Positions 24,410 through 32,554 of a stretch of 32,554 bases of DNA are shown piece after piece (positions within the stretch are counted from its first letter, which is position 1; each line of letters opens with the position of its first letter). The notes beneath the pieces are model-generated. The model saw only the letters and a program-made list of their open reading frames with translations, made no database searches and was not told the origin of the DNA. The translations under genes were made by a program, and so were the position numbers. Source of the stretch: a virus; IMG/VR virus record IMGVR_UViG_3300007640_000133, positions 1 through 32,554 of that record. One strand, given 5' to 3'.

Positions 24410-24883
24410 ATGATTGTAGTAACTGGTATGGCAAGAACGGGAACATCCAACATGGTTAAAACCCTTTTGAATATGGGATACAAAACCCCCGCCCCAAAAT
24501 TCTTACCCGAACACGAACCAATCAAGGAGAGTAACCCAAAGGGATTCTACGAATTATTAGATGAAGTACATCACGGGGTAAAGACAAGTGAGTATAAAGG
24601 GATGGTAGTAAAGCTATTTCCATATTCTCTTAACCTTACAGACCCCGAATTGATAGATAAACTAATAGTTTGCACAAGAGATAAAGATGAGTGCTTAGAA
24701 AGTTACAGGCCGATTCACAAAGCAATGAAAGACCCCGCAACACCTGAAATAGTTTACGAGGCTAACATAAAATTGATAGAAGAGTTAAAGGAAAGGTTAG
24801 GACACATTGAAATAGATTTAAGTGAGTTCAAAACCCCCGAAAAAGTTTACAGAAAAATAAAAAATTACTTATGCCAATCTTAA
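24410..24883 (+). CDS. Sulfotransferase-like P-loop protein
   Basis: 157 residues, 5 nt after the late promoter box. The N-terminus has a sulfotransferase-type phosphosulfate-binding loop, TGMARTGTS (residues 5-13), and the conserved NPKGFYE (42-48). Sulfotransferases move a sulfate group from PAPS to hydroxyl or amine groups. It is short for the family (about 250-300 residues) and the C-terminal helices (ANIKLIEELKERLG, then KTPEKVYRKIKNYL) replace the usual 3'-phosphate-binding region. It overlaps the next gene by 13 bases and is the first gene of an operon of internal virion proteins. Another P-loop family is possible. Confidence 0.65.
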   Translation: MIVVTGMARTGTSNMVKTLLNMGYKTPAPKFLPEHEPIKESNPKGFYELLDEVHHGVKTSEYKGMVVKLFPYSLNLTDPELIDKLIVCTRDKDECLESYRPIHKAMKDPATPEIVYEANIKLIEELKERLGHIEIDLSEFKTPEKVYRKIKNYLCQS

Positions 24884-25497
24884 TAGGAGCAGCGGTGGCG
24901 GGTTCAATAGGTTTAGCTGGCATGGCTGGCGTAGGAGCCACGCAACTAGGAATAGGTGCATACAAAGCGCATAAGGGAAAGAAGGATTCCGCAGCCGCTA
25001 TGGATGAATTGAAATCCACCCACTACGCCAACTACAACCAAGCATACTTTGATGAACTCCAAAAGAGAGCAACAATGGGTATGCCCGAAGAACAAAAAAG
25101 ATACGCTGAAATGAACGCTGATAGAGCAGCGGGGTACGGGGCGCAAGTGCGAGACGATAGAAGGGCGGGGCTTATGGGAATAGGAAACGCCACAACATCA
25201 TTAGCCGATACCTACAAACAGATAGCAAATACAGACGCTCAGTATAAATACCAAAACCAACAACAACTTTTAGGTGAGATATCCAACAGAGGAAATATGG
25301 CCTACCAAGAGAAAATGAATGTTGGCAACATGAACTTAGCCTTAGCTAGAAGCAACAGACAAGAGGGAATGGGTTTGATAAACGCGGGGCTACAAACGGG
25401 GGCTAACGCTTTTGGTAATACAATGGCATTGGCCACAGGTTTTATGGGTATGCCACAGTCCCCTAGTGGCTTCACAGAAGAACAAACAGAAAAATAA
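24871..25497 (+). CDS. Internal virion / DNA-ejection protein (probable)
   Basis: 208 residues. The first 30 residues form a Gly/Ala-rich hydrophobic segment (GAAVAGSIGLAGMAGVGATQ) that could enter a membrane; the rest is a long helical, Gln/Asn/Met-rich region (AYQEKMNVGNMNLALARSN). That matches small ejection or internal core proteins of podoviruses, which leave the virion with the DNA and form a channel across the cell envelope. It overlaps the sulfotransferase-like gene and is followed directly by another internal protein. Exact family unknown. Confidence 0.55.
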   Translation: MPILIGAAVAGSIGLAGMAGVGATQLGIGAYKAHKGKKDSAAAMDELKSTHYANYNQAYFDELQKRATMGMPEEQKRYAEMNADRAAGYGAQVRDDRRAGLMGIGNATTSLADTYKQIANTDAQYKYQNQQQLLGEISNRGNMAYQEKMNVGNMNLALARSNRQEGMGLINAGLQTGANAFGNTMALATGFMGMPQSPSGFTEEQTEK

Positions 25498-26922
25498 ATG
25501 GCTAATCAAGCAGTAAATACCATACTAAACACAAGGTATCAAGCACAACCGTTAACGGTTGACTTGAGCGAAGCCAATGCCAATCTTCGTCAACAAAAAG
25601 CGATGGCTTGGCAAGACGCTGAGAATAAGCGAAAAGAAAAGATACAGGTATTAGATGAGTTGGGTAAATTAGCTGCGGCTGGATTACCAAAACAATTCCA
25701 AGAGGAATTAAATTACGATATAGATAATTTCTTAAAGGCAGCTGGGGAAGGCAAGTTCGGATACGACCCCGCAACAAACCCTGAGTTTAGAATGGAATTA
25801 GGTAAACTAGCGGGGAAGGGTAAGAGCATGGAAGAACAAGCCCAAGCTAGAATAAAAGCAATAGCGGAAGATGGAACCGTTTATAAATTCGATGAATTAG
25901 GTTCTTATGACGCAACAGAGGAGGTAATGTCAAGTATGATGTCACCTTGGAAGAAAGGGTACGACCCAAACGGAAAGGATAATTTTGAGGTTGCGTCAAT
26001 AGACTTCTATGAGAACTTTGATAAAAAGCATAAGGACTTAGAATACGATTTAGAGGGAAATGAAAAATTTAAGACTAATTTTCTATCTCAACACGGTAAG
26101 CAGGATATAAATACAGAGCCATCAGACACAGAGGGATTTATAAAAAGTTTTACAACAACGTCAATACCAATAGAAAAGCAGCCCGCATTTATAAACGACT
26201 ATAAATATAATAATCAAGCTGTCCTAACACAACAGTATGCCAAGCTGAGAAAGATAGGCAAAACGGGGAACATGACTTTAGATGAGTGGTCTACCCAAAG
26301 GGCCATTGACGAGATGCCAGCTATAAAAGGTGAGGCGAAACTAGTTGAAAATAAAATTGCAATTGACGCGGCAAAGGACAGAAAAGATAAGGTTTACACA
26401 GTAACAGAAAGCCCGTATGACGCAACCACCGCAAAACAGGCGGTTGGTAATGATGAAACATTAAAAAAGGAAATCAATTCGATAGGAAAAGAGTTTGGCT
26501 TGACAAGAGATAACTCTAAGTTTTATAGCATCGGCAAAGGGGAAAAAGCCCAACCGATAGATTTCGGAGGACAGTTAGCATACCCAAGTTATGTGGTTAT
26601 GGCAAACGACAAAAACTACGGATTTGCTGTCCTATCTATACCAACCACCGTATCAAACACAAGTTCGGGTTATGAAACAGAAGGCGGAGATACACCGAGT
26701 ACAAATGCGAAGACCGTTACGTTAGAAAAGTACAGCACCACTTCAGCAAACACAAAACTAAGAAAGGTTGTTGTTAAAATAACCCCCGCTGAGTTTGAAA
26801 CACTTCAAGCTAGGCTAGGAGTAAACATAAGAGAATCAAACTCACAACAACAAGAAACCCCGCAAGAAGACAACAAAGCCTTTGAAATAGACGAAGATGG
26901 GAATGTAATTTTCAAACAGTAA
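25498..26922 (+). CDS. Internal virion / cargo protein (probable)
   Basis: 474 residues, start immediately after the preceding stop. Helical and highly charged from residue 25 to about 300 (QQKAMAWQDAENKRKEKIQVLDELGKL, read as one long helix), then a mixed domain with beta strands (PSYVVMANDKNYGFAVLSIP) and an acidic end (QETPQEDNKAFEIDEDGN). No family recognised, but its position between the ejection protein and the giant protein, and its helical build, suggest a cargo or internal core protein. The stop is followed by the giant gene 2 nt later. Confidence 0.5.
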   Translation: MANQAVNTILNTRYQAQPLTVDLSEANANLRQQKAMAWQDAENKRKEKIQVLDELGKLAAAGLPKQFQEELNYDIDNFLKAAGEGKFGYDPATNPEFRMELGKLAGKGKSMEEQAQARIKAIAEDGTVYKFDELGSYDATEEVMSSMMSPWKKGYDPNGKDNFEVASIDFYENFDKKHKDLEYDLEGNEKFKTNFLSQHGKQDINTEPSDTEGFIKSFTTTSIPIEKQPAFINDYKYNNQAVLTQQYAKLRKIGKTGNMTLDEWSTQRAIDEMPAIKGEAKLVENKIAIDAAKDRKDKVYTVTESPYDATTAKQAVGNDETLKKEINSIGKEFGLTRDNSKFYSIGKGEKAQPIDFGGQLAYPSYVVMANDKNYGFAVLSIPTTVSNTSSGYETEGGDTPSTNAKTVTLEKYSTTSANTKLRKVVVKITPAEFETLQARLGVNIRESNSQQQETPQEDNKAFEIDEDGNVIFKQ

Positions 26923-26924
26923 TC

Positions 26925-27182
26925 ATGCCAGAAGAACCAATATATACCCCCGAAAGAAAGAAGCAATTAGAGTCCAACATCCAAAAGATGATAGACAATG
27001 GTTTATCAAAAGAGGACATACAACTTTATGCCAAAAAATTCAAGGAGGATTTCGCAAACAAGCCAATGAAGCAGACTCAGGAGGTGTCTGCTAAAGCTGG
27101 CTTTCGATTCTGGGACAAAATCAGAGCAACCTACTCCATCATCGAAAACGGAGTCAGAGCAATCGGGGTCGTATGGCGATAA
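26925..27182 (+). CDS. N-terminal part of giant protein, in the pre-frameshift frame
   Basis: 85 residues before the stop in this frame. Residues 1-59 form a charged helical region (PERKKQLESNIQKMIDNG, then SKEDIQLYAKKFKEDFANK) that ends in a Lys/Gln/Ala-rich tail. The last 25 residues (after AKAGF) look out of place, whereas the +1 frame at the same point reads FDSGTKSEQPTPSSK, a plausible linker leading into the long open frame. I therefore see this as the start of the giant protein, with residues 61-85 as a read-past end that may form a short alternative product. Confidence 0.6.
   Translation: MPEEPIYTPERKKQLESNIQKMIDNGLSKEDIQLYAKKFKEDFANKPMKQTQEVSAKAGFRFWDKIRATYSIIENGVRAIGVVWR
27099..27108 (+). 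other. Likely +1 frameshift site (GGC TTT CGA)
   Basis: Phe codon TTT at 27102-27104, followed by CGA, can slip by one base to TTC at 27103-27105, so the same tRNA-Phe stays paired. The next codon GAT then opens the 5.4-kb frame. Rare CGA in the A-site could promote the slip. The layout is like the known +1 sites in prfB, but a sequencing or real indel error at this point would give the same pattern. Confidence 0.5.
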
Positions 27183-30100
27183 CGCTATACCATTTATTTC
27201 CCCCAAAGCAAAAGAAGGCGTAAAACCAACTGACATAAATCCACCCCCCGTTGATGATAATAAAATCACAGAAAAGAATCCTATTTATAGGTATGCCGAA
27301 TTAGAAAATGAGATAGGCAATATCAATAGAAGAATAGAGGCGGTAGACGCTGTTAAGTTAGGTCAATCGGGAGGGTTTGGAGAAAGGATGACAGCCCCAC
27401 AAATTCCAGCAGGAGAAAGGCAAAATCTAATTGCAAAAAGAAACGCTTTAATAGAGAAACAGCAACAATCTGTTGGCGAAATAGTAACACCGTTAGTAGA
27501 GGAGGGAGTAAAATCAGGGAAGTTTAACAACTATGTTACAACAAACATCTACGACATAAAAGTACCAGACATAGTTAAAATAAGACAAGACGCTAGTAAG
27601 TTAGTATTCTCAGGTAACGAAAGAATAGATAACGCGCTAAGGGAGAAGTATATAGATGAAGTTAAGGGGGCGGTGGATTTTAGTATTAAGGTTCCACAAG
27701 AAGAACTTGACGCTAGGGCAGAAAACAAATTCAAAGAAAAATACGGAAAAACCCCACAAGAATTTATACAAGGAGACTACGAAGGAAAGATAGGAGAGAA
27801 AATAGCCCCCATAACAAAAGAGTTTGAAGCAAAGAGGAACGCACTAGAATTAGTATTTAAAGAGCAAGCAACTAAAGAGTACAGACAATTAGCCACTCCC
27901 GTTGAAACCCAACTAGGTCAATTCGACCAAGAGTATAAAGCTAAGATTGATGAGTTGCAATCCTTAGCAGCAAATGACCCAAGTAATTACGAAAAGTATT
28001 CTAAGGAAGCGGATTTCGCCTATCAAACTTTAAAGTCAAAAACAGAGAAAGCCACAGCAGAGTTGTTGGAAATCAACAATCAGGTTAACATGAAATACAA
28101 CCAAGAGTTTCAAAATCAACAAAGGAGGTTAGCCGCTGAAGTTGACAAGAAATTCAAAGAGGTTCAAGATAAGTTTTCATACAACACAGACCCCAAAATA
28201 TTAAACGACCTCAAAAACATTTACTCCCAATCAGCAAATGAAATATATTCAGAGGCTAACAAAGCGATAGATGTAGTTCAAAAGGGAAAAGTTGGAGTAG
28301 GTGTACTAGACCCATATACACAAAGATTTGTAACTTCTACACTATCATCTCTTGGAGGAACATTAAAATCTTGGTCAGCGGCAGTAGGAGCATCCCCAGA
28401 ACTAGGGGAGAAAATGGAAAGCTACTTCGGTGTTGATGTATCCCCAATGAAGTCATTTAGAGATATGACTATTGATAACGTTGTTGAAAGTGGGGGGCAA
28501 TTAACAGGAACAATGCTTCCAACTATACTTGCATCAATAGGTGTGGGAGCAGCAACAAGAAACGCAAACCTAACCGTAAGGACGTTCACAACAGGAATGG
28601 CTGCATTTATGGCAGACAGTGTTGACCAAACAAGCAGGTCTTACATGGAGACTATGGCAAGGACTGGTTCAACCGAGCAAGCCAAAAACGCAGCAGAAGA
28701 AACCTTTGCCTCTCAGATGGCCTTTATGCCAACCTACGCAGTAGGAGCATTACCATTTGTTAAGGGATTTGCTAAGATAAAAAACACCCCCACTAGAATA
28801 TTAGTAGGAGCAACTACTGAACTTGCGGAGGAGACAATACAAGAATACGGACAGAATTTAGCACAGGAGTCTATTGAAAAAACAGGAGAGGCTAAAAACC
28901 TATTACAATTTGCAACACCCGAATCGTTCACAGAAACATTTGTTAACTTACCCCTTGTTGCGGTTATAGGTGGGGTTGGGGCGATTCAATCAGATACAAA
29001 ACCAAGAATCCCCGCCTACAAACCAGAAGCCCCACTAGCATACATACCAAATCTAGTAGCGAATGGAGGAACAACCCAAGCCAAAGTAGCCATATCAAGC
29101 CTTTATCAGAATGGTATAATAGATAAGCAACAATTTGATGACATGGCGGCTCAAATAGAGTTAGCAGAATCAAACAAAGAAAATGGATTAGAATATTCAT
29201 CATTAGCAAACCAAGCACAATTCCTAAGAGAGAGGATTAATTCAGCCCAAGATGAAGTAGAAAAATCTGTTTTAAAGGAAAAGTTAAATGACACAGAAAC
29301 AGCAATGAAAGCTGTTCTAAGAGGGGAACCATCACTTACAACTAAAACCCAAGTAAATAGTAATGGACAAACCATAGAGGTCTATACCCCGCTAACTAAA
29401 GAACAAATAAAAGAAAAAGAAAATGGACAAACCAAACAAACCCAAGAAGGGACAGTACGGAATACAGAAGAAAAACAAACCGTCACCACCCAAACCGAAG
29501 AAGTCCCAACAACCGAAGACGTACAGAGCTATAACCAAGCTGTAGCTCCCGGTATTTATACCGAGACTGTTGAATTACCAGAGGTTACAGTTAAGGCTGG
29601 CAAGAGATTGTTTAACGAACCTAATCCTGAGACTAAGGTTATTGCCACAGAATATAAGCAAGCTAAGGGTATCGATGTTCCAGAAGGAGCGCCTATCACT
29701 AAGATTGATGAAAATAAATCTAAATCAATAGCAGATGCTTATGACGCTATGGAGAATAATCCTAACGATCCACAAGTAAAAGCTGCTTACGAGGCTATGG
29801 CCCAAGAAACAAAAGATCAATTTGACGCCATCACTAAAGCTGGCGTTAAGTTCGAGATCTATGAAGGTCAGGGCGAGCCATATAAAAACTCTGAGGAGAT
29901 GATTAAAGATGTACGTGACAACAAGCATCTATTCGTTCTTTCTACAGAAAAAGACTTCGGTCAAAATCCAATCACTGACGAGCAAAGAAACGATAACCCA
30001 TTATTAAGAGATAGCGGATTCACAGATGTTAACGGTAAGAAGTTGCTGGTTAACGATGTGTTCCGTGGTGTTCATGACTTCTTCGGTCACACAGAAAGAG

Positions 30101-32554
30101 GTAACTCTTTTGGCGCCGTAGGTGAAGAAAATGCATGGGACGTACACGCAAGAATGTTTACTCCTCTCGCAAGAAGAGCAATGACTACTGAGACACGTGG
30201 CCAAAACTCATGGGTAAACTTCGGTAAGCAAATGAGAAATCCTGATGGATCTATCAAGAAGAAAGGTGATGAGGGATACATGAGCGCAACAGAGCGTCCT
30301 TTTGCTGAGCAGAAGATTGGTTTATTACCAGAAGAGTTCTCTAATATAGAGGATAACTATACTGATAAGAGTCCTAAGTTCACAGTAACTGCAGATGCTC
30401 CAGTAGATCTACCTAACGTAACTGTTAGTAGCCCTATCCACAAGAAGGTTATCGCTGATGTAAACCAAGCTGCTAAGACACTTGCCAGCTCGGGAGTTAA
30501 ATTCAAGATCTACGATAACGCTGAATCATTTGCAAGCGAGTCAGGTCAAGACAAATCTACTCAAGGTGTCTTCGTAGATGAAGACGGAACTGTATCTATC
30601 AACTTAGCTGCAATTAAAAACTCTAAGGATTGGAACATCGCATGGCACGAGTCTTCCCACCCTGTGATGAATATTATTAGAAACACCAACAGGTCTTTAT
30701 ACGATCAGATGGCTAATGGTTTAGCTCAGTTGGCGAAAACTAATAACAATGCTAAGGCTATAGTTAACTGGTCAAAGAATAACTACGAAGGAAAAGAAAC
30801 ACAGGTAGATGAAGCAATGATTGAATCTATTGCTTTGATGGCTGATGGTACTATTGATTTCGATTCTGTTCCTACAGGTTTTAAGCAGGCCGTAATCGAT
30901 TTCGTAAATGAGATTGCAAAATATTTAGGTCTTGATCCGCTACTTAGCGACACAGATAAAGCCACCTTCATTAAGAAGGCTAAGGAAATTTCTAATGCCC
31001 TTAAGACTGGTACAGATATATCAGAAGTAGTAGGCAAAGAAAACGTTACTGAGTTTAAAAACAATATTGGTGATGATGCTTCAGGGGCTCAGCAGAAAGC
31101 TGTTACTGTGGCTAAAGGCACGGAGAGCATGAATAAGTTTGGCCTCAATGAAGGAAGAAACACGACTAGAAAAATCGGAGAAGCATTAGAAACAAGAACT
31201 AGAGAAAAGTATGGTATCATAGGAAGAGATGATAGATCAGAAGAAGCTCTTAAGAAAATATCATCTTGGATGGCGGAGGAAGTTAAGTTCTTCGTTAACG
31301 AGTTTGGAGAAAACAGTGGCAAGGGATGGTATGGAGAAAAATTTCAGAAAGGTATTGATGCCATGGCGAAAATATTCCCAGAGCTATCAAATGATCAGAA
31401 CGCAAGAGACTTATTTACAATGCTTGTTGCTATAACTTCTGATGGAACAGAGGTTATGCAGAACTTCAAGCAGGCCAGCATGGCTTACCAGTATTATAAA
31501 GATAACGGTAAAATGCCAGAGACTGCTAAGTCACAGCGTGCTGCTTCTTATGTTACGAACTTCGCCAATATACAAAGACTACTTGACGAAAACAACGGCG
31601 ATGTTGCTGAAGTAAAAAAGAAATTACTTGAGGTTACATCGATCGCAGAGCTAAATAAAAAGAGAAGACTTGATGGTATAGAAGACCTTAAAACTTCATG
31701 GCCCGCTTCATTCGAAGTGCCATTAGCTGCCGGAGTATTCGGTCCTAAGCTAGGTATGTTCTATGCAAACCTAAGCGGTATGGAAAACTACCCTACCCTT
31801 GATAGATGGTGGTCTAGAACTTTCAATAGATACAGAGGAACATTGATTCCACAGGTAACTAAAGGATTTAATAAAAAGGGAGAGGCTCTGGGTATCGACG
31901 CCTATCGTCAAGTAGCGGGACTAGAAAATGCAAGTGAAGACGAGATGCTTTCTGCGATAGCCAGAGACCATGATTCTTATGAGGATAAAGGATTTAAGAA
32001 CGGAACCGTAGCAGAGAAGAAGGCAAACACCCTATATAAAAAATTGTTCATCGAGCTTAACGATTTTCCTTTCGGAAGGAATGACAGGAAATTCATGTAT
32101 GACGCATTCATTGACACCAAGAAGAAGCTAAAATCTGCTGGCGTTGATGTAACCATCGCTGATATACAGGCTATACTATGGTACTTTGAAAAGAATCTAT
32201 ACAAGAAGCTTGGTGTAACAAAGCCAATCCAAGGAATCAGCTACGAAGACGCAGCAAATACTACGTTTGAAAAATGGAATAAGGCTGGAAAATCTTTTGA
32301 CTACTCAATTGATAAATCAGAAGAAGGCGAAACTATTGAGGATATAGATGAGACTGGAGATATGGCTGTGGATACAGAGTCTGCTCCCGTTAAAGGCGTT
32401 GCTTCACCTGTCCAACAAAAAGTTGGTAAGGTAGAATTACCTGCCACTACACAAAAGCAAATGACTGAAGATGATAAGGGCAACTATTTGTTCTATCACT
32501 ACAGCGATAAGAATATTAAGAAGATCGATCCTAACAAGTTCGGTAGCAATACCA
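27103..32554 (+). CDS. Giant polyvalent virion protein with metalloprotease domain, C-terminus cut off
   Basis: The frame stays open for 5452 bases to the window end; joined to the segment before it, the protein exceeds 1875 residues. Numbering follows the joined protein. Residues 125-440 are long helical/coiled-coil. Hydrophobic Gly/Ala stretches at about 526-545, 604-616 and 673-686 may insert into membranes. A conserved domain around 1040-1100 has VHDFFGH (H1050, H1055) and TTETRGQNSWVNFG (1087-1100), which I know from phage and plasmid polyvalent proteins. A zincin follows: HESSH at 1241-1245 with a likely third ligand E1296 or E1300. Another conserved domain spans about 1430-1640 (GVFGPKLG 1603-1610, RWWSRTFNR 1627-1635). 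The end, LFYHYSDKNIKKIDP, resembles ADP-ribosyltransferase-like domains. Codon use changes near residue 875. Confidence 0.75.

Noticed and set aside
1-32554. tRNA genes
   Set aside because: No cloverleaf or typical T-loop box was found on reading either strand; a tool search was not possible.

Overview
This window reads as the structural half of a tailed phage (podovirus-like, probably crAss-like or a relative) of a Bacteroidota host. The evidence is AT-rich DNA, almost no Shine-Dalgarno signals, many TAnnTTTG promoter boxes of the Bacteroidota type, and a late-gene order of terminase, portal, scaffold, major capsid protein, fibre, neck/tail proteins, one very large tail protein, then internal virion proteins. 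No integrase, tRNA, rRNA or CRISPR array was seen. The organism and phage family are inferred from gene order and sequence style, not from a database search.

Layout. 1-171 is the end of a small conserved phage gene. 293-3740 is a packaging operon ending in the large terminase. 3741-8770 is an accessory block: small unknown genes, a lipoprotein, a minus-strand operon with two glycosyltransferases and a GroES-like protein, and a HEPN-like protein. 8792-13971 holds portal, an antisense XRE regulator, scaffold and capsid, closed by a strong terminator. 14059-15955 is a second accessory block with a GIY-YIG nuclease and small genes. 15976-24293 carries the fibre, three neck/tail proteins and a 1481-residue tail protein. 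24297-32554 starts with a sulfotransferase-like gene, then internal virion proteins, then a giant polyvalent protein that runs off the end of the window. That giant reading frame is open from about 27103 to 32554 and needs one +1 frameshift to join its N-terminal part.

Main novelty. The accessory blocks are bounded by a family of composite DNA elements. Each is an outer stem (AAATCAAC / GTTGATTT), an inner stem (CTAAA / TTTAG) and promoters. Five precisely spaced late promoters (TTTTACAAA, exactly 20 nt, then a TAnnTTTG-like box) lie before the terminase operon, portal, scaffold, fibre and internal-protein genes. Three of them are fused to a complete stem-loop and one to a remnant. A second promoter (TTTTAC directly followed by TATCTTTG) drives accessory genes or begins transcription at the foot of the stem-loop. 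In two copies the arms have been opened: a gene-bearing segment lies between them, and its ends are perfect inverted copies of each other although the two pairs differ in sequence. This looks like an attC-like or promoter-stem-loop cassette system for swapping accessory genes while keeping late promoters intact. Several accessory genes appear to be leaderless, with the box 4-5 nt before ATG.

Other signals: a hexamer, CCCCGC/GCGGGG, strongly over-represented up to about 29.5 kb and absent afterwards; and a sharp rise in GATC sites in the last 2.8 kb, inside the giant gene, suggesting that its C-terminal half was acquired recently.
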